This document shows, in pieces, positions 35,492 to 43,474 of a stretch of 64,000 bases of DNA (within the stretch, counting starts at the first letter, position 1; each line of letters begins with the position of its first letter). The stretch comes from SCUN01 sp964343975 (GTDB taxonomy: Bacteria; Acidobacteriota; Vicinamibacteria; Vicinamibacterales; SCN-69-37). The notes beneath the pieces are model-generated. The model was not told the origin of the DNA. It saw nothing but the letters and a program-made list of their open reading frames with translations, and made no database searches. A program made the translations under genes and the position numbers. The stretch is from positions 14,340-78,339 of the forward strand of contig CAYFLU010000002.1 of the NCBI GenBank assembly GCA_964343975.1, in the 5' to 3' direction.

Positions 35492-36423
35492 TCCCGTTTG
35501 CGCAGGCCACGCTGACCGTTGTCACTCCGGTGTATCGCAATGCGCGCACGCTGGAGGAGCTGACGCGTCAGGTGTTCGAGGTGGCGGGACCGCGGTTCGC
35601 GTCCGTCGAATACATCTTCGTGAACGACGGTTCACCGGATGACTCGCGCCAGGTGCTCCGGCGGATGGCCGACGCGGATCGCCGCGTGAAGGTGATCAAC
35701 TTCGCACGGAACTTCGGCCAGCACACGGCGCTGATGGCGGGGATGCGGGCGGCGGCGGGCGACTACATTCTCATGATCGATGGCGATCTCGAAGAGTCGC
35801 CGTCTGACCTGCCCGCGTTCATGGCCAAGATGTCCGAAGGATTCGAGATCGTGGTGGGCGAGCGCCTCAATCGTCGACGCACGTGGCTGCGCGCGACGCT
35901 GAGCCGGACGTACACCGCGCTCTTCAACGCGCTGTCGGATTACAAGATCATCGACAACACGACGGACATGCGCCTGATGACGCGGCGCTACGTGTCGTAC
36001 CTCACCAGCTTCAGCGAGCGGCCGTTTCTCGCGGGTATCACGGCGTGGGTGGGGTTGCCGGTGGGGCTCATTCCCGTGACGTTCCGTGAACGCACCGAGT
36101 CGAGCTACAACTTTCGCCGGTTGATCCAGCATGCGCGGGTCGGTGTGTTGGGATTTTCCAATCGGCCGATTCGGCTGGCGATGGCGTTCGGGCTGGCGTT
36201 GTGCGGTTCATCGGCGGCCTACGGTCTCTACGTGATGGCCCTGCATTTCCTGCGCGGGGGCATCGCGGCGGGCTTCACCACCATCGTGGTGCTGTTTGCG
36301 TTCCTGCTCGGGGCCCAGTTCGTATTCATCGGGTTGCTCGGCGAGTACATCGGCGAGATCTTCATCGCGACAAAGCAGCGGCCCAGCCACCTCATCTACG
36401 ATCGATTCGGATTCGACGACTAA
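35488..36423 (+). CDS. Membrane-bound family 2 glycosyltransferase (GtrB/DPM1-like)
   Basis: A protein of 311 residues. N-terminal domain: LTVVTPVYRNARTLEEL, YIFVNDGSPDDSRQVL, FARNFGQHTALMAGM and the DxD motif ILMIDGDLEESPSDL. The C-terminus has two hydrophobic helices (about 225-285), as in GtrB, ArnC and other enzymes that transfer a sugar to undecaprenyl phosphate. Such lipid-linked sugars are donors for the multi-membrane GT-C enzymes in this window. ATG 35488 overlaps the radical SAM stop by 4 bases. Confidence 0.87.
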   Translation: MIPFAQATLTVVTPVYRNARTLEELTRQVFEVAGPRFASVEYIFVNDGSPDDSRQVLRRMADADRRVKVINFARNFGQHTALMAGMRAAAGDYILMIDGDLEESPSDLPAFMAKMSEGFEIVVGERLNRRRTWLRATLSRTYTALFNALSDYKIIDNTTDMRLMTRRYVSYLTSFSERPFLAGITAWVGLPVGLIPVTFRERTESSYNFRRLIQHARVGVLGFSNRPIRLAMAFGLALCGSSAAYGLYVMALHFLRGGIAAGFTTIVVLFAFLLGAQFVFIGLLGEYIGEIFIATKQRPSHLIYDRFGFDD

Positions 36424-36426
36424 GTC

Positions 36427-38268
36427 ATGTGTGGGATTGCCGGATATACCGGGCCCGTGCGCCCGGGGCGCATCGAGGCCATGACCGCGGCGATGACGCA
36501 TCGCGGCCCTGACGATGACGGGTTCTTCGAGGGCGAGCGGGTGCATCTCGGGATGCGTCGTCTCTCGATCGTGGATCTCGCCACCGGCAAGCAACCGAAG
36601 CACAGCGCGCACGGCGCGGTGACGCTGGTGTTCAACGGCGAGATCTACAACTACGTGGAACTGCGCCGCGAACTGGAAGCGCGCGGTCACGTCTTTGAAA
36701 GCCGGTCGTCGGACACCGAGGTGATCGCGGTCCTCTACGAGGAGTACGGGCCGGCGTTTGTGGATCACATGGTCGGCATGTTCGCGATCGCGTTGTATGA
36801 CGCTCGGATCGACGAACTGTGGCTCGTGCGCGATCGCCTCGGGAAGAAGCCGATTTACTACCGGCACGATCCGGTCACCGGCCAATTGGAGTTTGCGAGT
36901 GAGTTCCCCGTGATCGCCCTCGACGATCTGGCGGCGCATATCGACCGCGGATCTCTGGCGTGGTACTTCAGCCAGAAGGCCATGCCGGCGGAGGGGACGA
37001 TCGACGATCGCGTGCGCAAGGTGCCGCCTGGGGCGATGCTGCGCTGCCGTCTCGGAGACGGGACGGTTCGGATCGAACGGTACTGGCACGGCCCGGCGCT
37101 GCCGCGCACGCAGCCGCTCGAGACGGACGAGGGGCGTGCGGTGGATCAGATCGAGTCGCTGCTCACCGAGGCCGTGCGTCTGCGGATGCGCGCCGACGTG
37201 GAGGTCGGCGCATTTCTCAGTGGCGGCATTGATTCCAGCCTGGTCGTCGCACTCGCATCACGCTGCACCGACAAGCCGCTCAAGACCTATTGCCTGACCT
37301 ACGAACAGGCGATCAATGAAAAGGCGACGGATCGGGCGATGTCGCGGCGGGTCGCCGAGCGCTATGGGACCGACCATCGGGAAGTGCTGCTGACGCCCGA
37401 CGGGCTGATCTCGGCGCTCCCCGACATCGTGGCGCACTACGGGCAGCCGAACTCGGCGGTCATCTCGAACTGGTTCATCTCGCGCGAGATGGGCAAGGTA
37501 TTCAAGGTCGCCCTGAGTGGCGATGGCGCCGACGAGTTGTTTGGCTCGTATTTCCTGCACCGGACGGCCGCCGCGCTCGAAGCGTACCGCCGCACGCGAC
37601 GCGAGGACGTGCTCGCGGGCCTGCCGGCGGCCGAAGCGGCCTTCGTGCGCGACGCGGCAGGAGAGTCGTTCGCCGAGGTCCTCGACCGCTTTGCGGTGTT
37701 CCGCGATGCCGAGATCGCCCAACTGATGGCCCCGCAGGGCATTCGCCCCGGAGAAATCTTGGCCCTGCTCGACGCGCGGGCCGCCCAACTGACCTGCGAC
37801 GATCCGCTGGATCGGATGCTCGAGTTCGACTGCCAGAACCTGTTGGTCGATCAGATCCTGAACTACTCGGATACGTTGTCGATGGCGCATTCTCTGGAAG
37901 TGCGGACGCCGTTTCTTGACCACCGCCTCGTCGAGTACGTCTTCACGCTCTCACCGCGATTGAAGATCAAGGACGGCGTCACGAAGTCCCTCTTGAAACA
38001 GGTGGCCTTGCGCCACCTGCCGCCTGAACTCGTGCATCGCCGGAAGGAGGGCTTTGTCGAGCCGGCCGTGTACTGGATCGCCGACGAGATGAAGGACTTC
38101 TGCCTGAGCTATCTGGAGTCGCCGACGTTCAACCGGCTGGGCCTGCTGGACCGCGCCTACGTTCGCACGGTGGTGGATCGGTTCTACCGCGACCGCGCTT
38201 TCGACGTGGGGAAGAAGGTCTGGAATCTGTTGATGTTTGCCCTGTGGGAGCGCAGCCTGCCGGCCTGA
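36427..38268 (+). CDS. asnB: Glutamine-hydrolysing asparagine synthase family amidotransferase (copy 1)
   Basis: A protein of 613 residues. The N-terminal glutaminase begins MCGIAGYTG with nucleophile C2, and RRLSIVDLATGKQP, FNGEIYN and SSDTEVI follow as in active class II amidotransferases. The synthetase domain has the PP-loop FLSGGIDSSLV. In glycan loci these enzymes often form amides of uronic acids or other sugar acids rather than asparagine. All key residues are intact. The gene starts 3 bases after the GT2 gene, and a second, divergent copy lies at 47.1 kb. Confidence 0.9.
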   Translation: MCGIAGYTGPVRPGRIEAMTAAMTHRGPDDDGFFEGERVHLGMRRLSIVDLATGKQPKHSAHGAVTLVFNGEIYNYVELRRELEARGHVFESRSSDTEVIAVLYEEYGPAFVDHMVGMFAIALYDARIDELWLVRDRLGKKPIYYRHDPVTGQLEFASEFPVIALDDLAAHIDRGSLAWYFSQKAMPAEGTIDDRVRKVPPGAMLRCRLGDGTVRIERYWHGPALPRTQPLETDEGRAVDQIESLLTEAVRLRMRADVEVGAFLSGGIDSSLVVALASRCTDKPLKTYCLTYEQAINEKATDRAMSRRVAERYGTDHREVLLTPDGLISALPDIVAHYGQPNSAVISNWFISREMGKVFKVALSGDGADELFGSYFLHRTAAALEAYRRTRREDVLAGLPAAEAAFVRDAAGESFAEVLDRFAVFRDAEIAQLMAPQGIRPGEILALLDARAAQLTCDDPLDRMLEFDCQNLLVDQILNYSDTLSMAHSLEVRTPFLDHRLVEYVFTLSPRLKIKDGVTKSLLKQVALRHLPPELVHRRKEGFVEPAVYWIADEMKDFCLSYLESPTFNRLGLLDRAYVRTVVDRFYRDRAFDVGKKVWNLLMFALWERSLPA

Positions 38269-38297
38269 TTGCCAGATCGGCCTCCGGGGCGTACGAT
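38269..38297 (+). promoter_or_regulatory. Candidate sigma-70-type promoter before the DCC-family gene
   Basis: In the 39-base gap after asnB, TTGCCA (38269-38274) and TACGAT (38292-38297) are spaced by 17 bases, a good spacing for a housekeeping promoter; they match consensus at 5 of 6 and 4 of 6 positions. Transcription would begin around 38304, a few bases before ATG 38308. This is one of the few non-coding spots in the window. The match may be chance. Confidence 0.3.
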
Positions 38298-38307
38298 GGT
38301 TCTACCG

Positions 38308-38712
38308 ATGTCGCATGTGGTCTTTTATGACGGGCTCTGCGGGTTCTGCAGCCGGGTGACGCAGTTCATCCTGGCCCGCGACCGGCACGACCGTTTCCGG
38401 TTCGCGCAACTGCAGGGGCAGTTTGCGAGCGATACGCTCCGTCCGCGCGGGTTCGATCCCACCGACCTCGACACCATGTACGTGCTAACTGCGGATGGGC
38501 GCGTACTGTCGAAAGCCCGCGCCGCGCTGTTCATCGGACGTGCACTGGGCGGGTGGCTGGGGGGCGTGTCGCGCGGGCTGTCCCTGTTGCCTTCAGGCCT
38601 CCTGAATTGGGGCTACGACCGCGTGGCGCATTCCCGCTATCAGCTGTTCGGCAAGGTCGACATGTGTCTCCTGCCGTCCGAGAGCGAGCGGCGCAAGTTC
38701 ATCGTGGGCTGA
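38308..38712 (+). CDS. DCC-family (DUF393) thiol-disulfide oxidoreductase-like protein
   Basis: A protein of 134 residues. The N-terminus has VVFYDGLCGFCSRVTQFIL, containing the DxxCxxC signature of the family, and the C-terminus contains the family helices (YQLFGKVDMCLLPSESER). These proteins have a thioredoxin-like fold; their true role is unclear. ATG 38308 directly precedes SHVVFYDG and is preferred; ATG 38296 or TTG 38269 would add a non-conserved start. It lies between asnB and a sugar acyltransferase, without an obvious pathway link. Confidence 0.8.
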   Translation: MSHVVFYDGLCGFCSRVTQFILARDRHDRFRFAQLQGQFASDTLRPRGFDPTDLDTMYVLTADGRVLSKARAALFIGRALGGWLGGVSRGLSLLPSGLLNWGYDRVAHSRYQLFGKVDMCLLPSESERRKFIVG

Positions 38713-38718
38713 GCGCTG

Positions 38719-39276
38719 ATGCGGCTGCTTGTATATGGTTCGAAAGACTTCAGCCGCGTGATCCGGGTCTTGGCCGCCGACTGCGGACATGAGGTGGTCG
38801 GGTGCATCGATGACTTCGCGGCAGGGCCGGAGATCCTCGGGACGTTTGCCGAGACGCGTACCGTGATGCCTCCGGCCGCCGATCTCGGTGTGGTCATCGC
38901 CATCGGCTACGAACATATTCCCGCACGCTGGCAGGTGTTCGAGCGGGTGCGCGAGGCCGGCTATCAGACGCCGGCGCTGGTGCATCCCTCGGCGCTCGTG
39001 CACCGGTTGGCGCAGATTGGGGACGGTGCCTTCGTCATGGCCGGAGCGAACATCGATCTCGGCGCGACGATCGGGCCGCTTGCGGTGGTGTGGCCTGGTG
39101 TCATCGTGAGCCACGAATCCCACGTCGGCGCCAACACGTTCCTGTCACCGGGGGCCATTCTCTGTGGTCTCGTGTCGGTCGGCGAGGGGGCCTTCGTGGG
39201 AGCGGGCGCCGTCGTGGCGGATCATCGCACCGTGCCGGCCGGCACGTTCATCAGAGCGGCACACCTCTACAAGTGA
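38719..39276 (+). CDS. NeuD-like sugar O/N-acyltransferase (left-handed beta-helix)
   Basis: A protein of 185 residues. The N-terminal part (LLVYGSKDFSRVIRVLA) is the PglD/NeuD-type nucleotide-sugar binding fold, and the second half has hexapeptide repeats: VSHESHVGANTFLSPGAIL and VGEGAFVGAGAVV. The histidine in VSHESHVG is at the usual catalytic position. PglD and NeuD enzymes acetylate amino sugars or sialic acid, in line with the nonulosonate genes at 0.1-1.5 kb. The last four bases overlap the creatininase-family start. Confidence 0.8.
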   Translation: MRLLVYGSKDFSRVIRVLAADCGHEVVGCIDDFAAGPEILGTFAETRTVMPPAADLGVVIAIGYEHIPARWQVFERVREAGYQTPALVHPSALVHRLAQIGDGAFVMAGANIDLGATIGPLAVVWPGVIVSHESHVGANTFLSPGAILCGLVSVGEGAFVGAGAVVADHRTVPAGTFIRAAHLYK

Positions 39277-40064
39277 CCTCACTGCGACTGGACGCTTGGT
39301 CCACGGACATGCTCCGTGCGGCGCGGAACGCGAGCGATCGACTGGGCGTCGTGATTCCGGTCGGCGCGGTCGAGCAGCACGGCGCGCACCTGCCCGTCAC
39401 CTGCGACACCGACATCGCGGTGGGCGCGGCCGCCGCGGTGTCCGACGCGCTGGAGCAGACGGGGCGGTATCGAGCCTGGGTCGCGCCGGCCATTCCTTAC
39501 GGACCAGTGCCGGGAGCCGACCTCACGCCTGGGACATCGGCCGTCAGTTTCGACGTGCTGGGCGCCTACCTGTCGGCGGTCGTCGACGGATTCGCCGTGA
39601 CGCGGCAGTGGGACTTCCTCGTCATGGTCAACGCGCACGCGCACAACCACGGCCGCGTCATCGAAGCGTCGAGTCGTGCCTTTACGGCACATCGGGTGCC
39701 CGCGATCGTTCTGCAGGTCTACGAGTTCATGTCGGTGTGCGATGGACTCGATCTGGTGCCGGGATCGCACGGGGCGGAGTTCGAGATCGCGCTGCACCAC
39801 TTTTACACCGGCGCCTCTCCCATCCCCGGCCGTGTTCCCGATGTCACGCCGCGGCCACGGCCGGCGTCGATCTACGGATTGGATCTGCTCCCGCGATCGC
39901 GCGGCGGCATCATCGGCCCCAACGTGCCGGATGTCGATCGCGCACGCCGGGCGGCGCCGGACGTGGGCCGGCGGATCAATGCCGCGATGGCGGCGCGCGC
40001 GATCGGCGACCTCGACACCTTCGAGGCGCACTGGCGGGAATCGCAGGACCGGGAGGCGCGGTGA
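39273..40064 (+). CDS. Creatininase-family amidohydrolase
   Basis: A protein of 263 residues from GTG 39273. Metal motifs are VGAVEQHGAHLPVTCDTDIA (Glu, His and Asp ligands) and GSHGAEFEIAL near the C-terminal half. The usual NGHGGN motif reads VNAHAHNHG, which keeps the key His and Asn but is otherwise changed. The family includes creatininase, MftE and formylamine hydrolases that act on cyclic or N-acyl amides. In this place it may trim or modify an amide on a sugar. GTGA overlaps join it to both neighbours. Confidence 0.8.
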   Translation: MTSLRLDAWSTDMLRAARNASDRLGVVIPVGAVEQHGAHLPVTCDTDIAVGAAAAVSDALEQTGRYRAWVAPAIPYGPVPGADLTPGTSAVSFDVLGAYLSAVVDGFAVTRQWDFLVMVNAHAHNHGRVIEASSRAFTAHRVPAIVLQVYEFMSVCDGLDLVPGSHGAEFEIALHHFYTGASPIPGRVPDVTPRPRPASIYGLDLLPRSRGGIIGPNVPDVDRARRAAPDVGRRINAAMAARAIGDLDTFEAHWRESQDREAR

Positions 40065-40756
40065 ACGTCGCTGTGCTGCAGTCGAACTATCTGCCGTGGC
40101 GCGGGTACTTCGACATCATTCACGACGTCGACACGTTCGTGTTCTATGACGACGTGCAGTACACCGTGAATGACTGGCGCAATCGCAATCGGATCAAGAC
40201 CGCAAACGGTCCGGTGTGGCTCACGATTCCGGTGGGCAATCAAAATGACCGGCGGATCTGCGACGTGGAATTGCGCGACCCGAGCTGGGCGCGCAAGCAC
40301 TGGCGCACCATTGAACAGGCGTACGGGCGCGCGCCGCATTTCGCGGTGGTCGCGCCCTTTCTGCGCGACCTGTATGCGCAACCATGGACGTCGCTCTCCG
40401 CACTGAACCAGTACGCGATCACGACCATCGCGCGCGAGTTCCTCGGCATCCGCACGACGTTTCGTGATTCCCGCGAGTTCCCGCTCGATGGACAGAAGGG
40501 CGACCGGTTGCTCGACCTGTTGCGGCAGGTGGGGGCGACCGACTACGTGAGCGGGCCGTCGGCCCAAGCCTATCTCGACGTGGCGGCGTACGCCGATGCC
40601 GGGATTCGCGTGCGCTGGAAGGACTACAGCGACTATCCGACGTATCCCCAAATGCACGGCGACTTCCTGCCGGCCGTCTCGATCATCGATGTGCTCGTGC
40701 AGTGCGGGCCGGGGGCGGCAGAGGTGATCTGGGGCCATCGGGAGCGTGTGTCATGA
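40061..40756 (+). CDS. WbqC-like family protein
   Basis: A protein of 231 residues from GTG 40061. The start VAVLQSNYLPWRGYFDII with VFYDDVQYTVNDWRNRNRI is the hallmark of the WbqC-like family, and the C-terminal YPTYPQMHGDFLPAVSIID is also typical. WbqC-like proteins are widespread in O-antigen and glycan loci and are predicted to be enzymes, possibly transferases that modify sugars, but their reaction is not known to me. It overlaps both neighbours by 4 bases. Confidence 0.88.
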   Translation: MNVAVLQSNYLPWRGYFDIIHDVDTFVFYDDVQYTVNDWRNRNRIKTANGPVWLTIPVGNQNDRRICDVELRDPSWARKHWRTIEQAYGRAPHFAVVAPFLRDLYAQPWTSLSALNQYAITTIAREFLGIRTTFRDSREFPLDGQKGDRLLDLLRQVGATDYVSGPSAQAYLDVAAYADAGIRVRWKDYSDYPTYPQMHGDFLPAVSIIDVLVQCGPGAAEVIWGHRERVS

Positions 40757-41583
40757 CGATCGATATTCGCGCGTGGACCGATGCGCTTGAGCAGGATGCA
40801 CACGGCATCTGGCGCGCGCCATCGGCGCGAGCGGTGTCGTATCCCGAACACGACAATGCGGTGTGTTTTCAGATCGAGGATGGATCGCCCTGGTTTCGTC
40901 ACCGGAATGAGTGCTTGGTGACCATGCTGAAGCGCTTTCCACCCGGCGGGCCCATCGTCGAGATTGGCGCGGGCAACGGCTTTGTGGCTCGGCGTTTCAT
41001 CGACGAGGGGTGCCCGACCGCGGTTCTCGAGCCCGGCCCGGACGGCGCACAGAATGCGCGTGACGGGCGCGGCATTCCCGATGTCATCTGTGCGACGCTG
41101 CAGGACGCGGGGTTTCGCTCGGGCGTGCTGCCGGCGGTCGGTCTGTTCGACGTGCTCGAGCACATTGAAGATGATCGCGGCGTGGTGGACGAACTGGCGC
41201 GCGTTCTTCGGCCAGGCGGTCGTGTGTATCTGACCGTGCCGTCGCCGCCATGGCTGTATTCCATCAAGGATGTGGACGCTCAGCACTACCGGCGCTACAG
41301 CATCGATCAGCTGACGTCGCTCTTCGGCGATCGGTTTGCGGTCGACTACGCGACGTATTTCTTCGCCGCGCTGACGCTGCCGACCTTGCTCCTCCGTGCC
41401 GTGCCGTACCGGCTGGGATTGGCGCGACCGCGAACGTCTGAACAGTACGCCGCAGAACACGAGCGGGGACAGCAAGCCGGCGGGTGGTTGACCCGGCTGT
41501 TCGATGCGGAACTTCAGAAGATTCGGGCCGGACGCGTGCTCAGGTACGGCACCAGCCTGTTGTTCGTCGCCCGGCGACGCTAA
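40753..41583 (+). CDS. SAM-dependent methyltransferase
   Basis: A protein of 276 residues. Motif I IVEIGAGNGFVARRF, then VGLFDVLEHIEDDRG and VLRPGGRVYLTVPSP form a complete class I core. LYSIKDVDAQHYRRYSIDQL is common in glycan-locus methyltransferases with the YRRY motif. A hydrophobic stretch (TYFFAALTLPTLLLRAVPY) may attach it to the membrane. Its stop TAA (41581-41583) overlaps the stop of the convergent minus-strand formyltransferase, so the plus-strand operon probably ends here. Confidence 0.83.
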   Translation: MTIDIRAWTDALEQDAHGIWRAPSARAVSYPEHDNAVCFQIEDGSPWFRHRNECLVTMLKRFPPGGPIVEIGAGNGFVARRFIDEGCPTAVLEPGPDGAQNARDGRGIPDVICATLQDAGFRSGVLPAVGLFDVLEHIEDDRGVVDELARVLRPGGRVYLTVPSPPWLYSIKDVDAQHYRRYSIDQLTSLFGDRFAVDYATYFFAALTLPTLLLRAVPYRLGLARPRTSEQYAAEHERGQQAGGWLTRLFDAELQKIRAGRVLRYGTSLLFVARRR

Positions 41584-42467
41584 CGTCCGAGCTGTTCTCT
41601 CACGCGCGGGAATGTGGCCCGCGCGCCCGCCGCGGTTCGCGCCGACTCGATGCGGATCATCCCTGATCCGCAGATCACCTCGGGCCGGCCCTCGTCGAGT
41701 CGCCAGATCTTTCCCGCGTGCCGCTCTTCGAACCGGAGGTCAGCAATGACTTCGACGGTATCGACGATGATGGGGTCGCCACCGTAGGTCGTGCGCGCGC
41801 CTTCGTACGGCCAGCCCACCGCATCCACGAACCGTCGCACCCTCTCCGCCGGCCACGACCAGTCGATCGCATAGTCGTGCGGACCGCGCCACACGCTGTA
41901 CGTGGCGCGTGACTCATCCTGAGGGACCGCGCTGTCGATCAGTCGTCCACGGCCCACCAACGCCAGCACCTGGCGTCCCGCTTCGGTGTAGCACCCGGCG
42001 AGTCGCTGATAGGCCTCACGAATGGTGATCGGGTACGTGATGCTGGCTGGCGCCTGCGCGTACACGGGGCCCGCGTCAAACGCTTCAACCGGACGGAACG
42101 CTGTGACGCCAATCGTCGTTCGGCCGGCGATCAGTGCCGTGGCGGTGGGCGCAAAACCACGGACCTCGGGCAGCAGAGAATCGTGGAACACCACCAGACG
42201 CTCGAGCGCCGCGGCGATCAGGTACTGCCAGCCGGCGACGAACACGTGATCGGCGTGGGCCAGTTGCGCCTCGTCGATCGCCTCGCGTTCGACGAACGCG
42301 TAGCCATGCGTCCGGCAGAACTCGCGAACCAGCCGATACGCGTCCACCTGCAGGCCCCGTACTGGATGCGATGAGACAAAGGCCACGTCGCAATCGCGAT
42401 GGAGTCCTTCGAGCAGACTGAATCCCTTGGGGCCCGAGACGAGGAAGCCGATGCGGGGACGGCTCAT
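41580..42467 (-). CDS. Formyltransferase-like protein with substituted catalytic asparagine
   Basis: A protein of 295 residues on the minus strand. It has the formyltransferase core with FHDSLLPEVRG (H95) and FDAGPVYAQ (D131) at the expected places, but the catalytic Asn two residues before the His is V93 (LVVFHD). A C-terminal domain of about 110 residues follows (DYAIDWSWPAERVRRFVDAV), as in longer Fmt-like proteins. Activity is therefore uncertain. It overlaps the minus-strand GT2 gene upstream by 4 bases and forms a two-gene operon with it. Confidence 0.75.
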   Translation of the reverse strand: MSRPRIGFLVSGPKGFSLLEGLHRDCDVAFVSSHPVRGLQVDAYRLVREFCRTHGYAFVEREAIDEAQLAHADHVFVAGWQYLIAAALERLVVFHDSLLPEVRGFAPTATALIAGRTTIGVTAFRPVEAFDAGPVYAQAPASITYPITIREAYQRLAGCYTEAGRQVLALVGRGRLIDSAVPQDESRATYSVWRGPHDYAIDWSWPAERVRRFVDAVGWPYEGARTTYGGDPIIVDTVEVIADLRFEERHAGKIWRLDEGRPEVICGSGMIRIESARTAAGARATFPRVREQLGR

Positions 42468-43435
42468 GCGCGTTCTTCCGTCGTCGCCGACGCGCCGGGT
42501 CGCGTGGTGTCGGTGATGAAGTAGAGCGGCCGCTTCTTGGTTTCGTTGAAGACCTTGCCGAGGTACAACCCGTTCAAGCCGAGAATCACGATGATGAGGC
42601 CCGCCAGAAAGTACAGCGACACGATCAGACTGGTCCAGCCCAGCACCGGCGATCCGAAGAAGACGACTTTCGTGAGGAACCAGAGACCGGCGAGCACGGC
42701 GAGTCCCGCGACGACGAACCCGAACCGGATGGCCAGCCGCAGGGGTTTGTCGCTGTAGGCCACGATGGTATCGACGCCCAACTTGAGCAACTTCCTGTAG
42801 GTGTACGTACTGCGTCCGTGCGTGCGGGCGTCATGCCGCACCTCGATGGCCGCGGTGCGGAATCCGGTCCAATCAACCAGAGCGGCGAAGAACCGCAACT
42901 GTTCGCGCAAGGCACACACGGCGTTGACGACCTTCCGGGACATGATGCGGAAGTTCCGCACGCGTCCGTCGAATCGGACATCGGTCAGATAGCTGAACGC
43001 CTGATAAAAGCCCCAGGAAATGGCGCGTTTCAGCGGCGGATCCGCGCGTTCGGCGCGCAAGGCCAGCACGATGTCGAAGCCGTCGAGTGCCTTGCGGTAC
43101 AACGCCGGAATGCCTTCCGGCGGGTCCTGCAGGTCGCAGTCCATGACGACGACCCAGCGGCCCACGCTCGCATCGAGTCCAGCGGTAATGGCGTAGTGCT
43201 GACCGAAATTCCGGCTGAGCTGCAGCCCCACGACACGCGGGTCGCGCGCGCTGAGCGCCCGGATCATCTCCCACGACCGGTCTCCGCCGCCGTCTTCGAC
43301 GAGCACCAGCTCGTAGTGGGCGGTGAGTGGGCTCAGGGCAGCCGTCAGCCGCGTATAGAGCTCGTCGAGACAGGCCTCCGCCCGATACACCGGAACGACG
43401 ACGGAAATGTCTGGGACGCGCGGGTCGCTGGCCAC
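42464..43435 (-). CDS. Membrane-bound family 2 glycosyltransferase (GtrB/ArnC-like), minus strand
   Basis: A protein of 323 residues starting at GTG 43433-43435. It has ISVVVPVYRAEACLDELY, LVEDGGGDRSWEMI, LSRNFGQHYAITAGL, and the DxD motif in VMDCDLQDPPEGIP. Two C-terminal hydrophobic helices (about 235-295) fit an undecaprenyl-phosphate sugar transferase. With the formyltransferase-like gene downstream it resembles the ArnC-plus-formyltransferase pairing used for 4-amino-arabinose-type sugars, but a full Arn set is missing. Confidence 0.86.
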   Translation of the reverse strand: MASDPRVPDISVVVPVYRAEACLDELYTRLTAALSPLTAHYELVLVEDGGGDRSWEMIRALSARDPRVVGLQLSRNFGQHYAITAGLDASVGRWVVVMDCDLQDPPEGIPALYRKALDGFDIVLALRAERADPPLKRAISWGFYQAFSYLTDVRFDGRVRNFRIMSRKVVNAVCALREQLRFFAALVDWTGFRTAAIEVRHDARTHGRSTYTYRKLLKLGVDTIVAYSDKPLRLAIRFGFVVAGLAVLAGLWFLTKVVFFGSPVLGWTSLIVSLYFLAGLIIVILGLNGLYLGKVFNETKKRPLYFITDTTRPGASATTEERA

Positions 43436-43437
43436 GG

Positions 43438-43466
43438 TTCGCAGGCCCGATTATGGCATGTAAGAT
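43438..43466 (+). promoter_or_regulatory. Candidate promoter in the divergent 39-base gap
   Basis: Between the minus-strand GT2 start and the aminotransferase start, TTCGCA (43438-43443) and TAAGAT (43461-43466) are 17 bases apart, each matching consensus at 4 of 6 positions. The gap is unusually AT-rich for this region. A start site near 43472 would give an almost leaderless message for ATG 43475. A promoter for the opposite direction must overlap it or lie inside the aminotransferase gene. Confidence 0.25.
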
Positions 43467-43474
43467 AAGTGACA

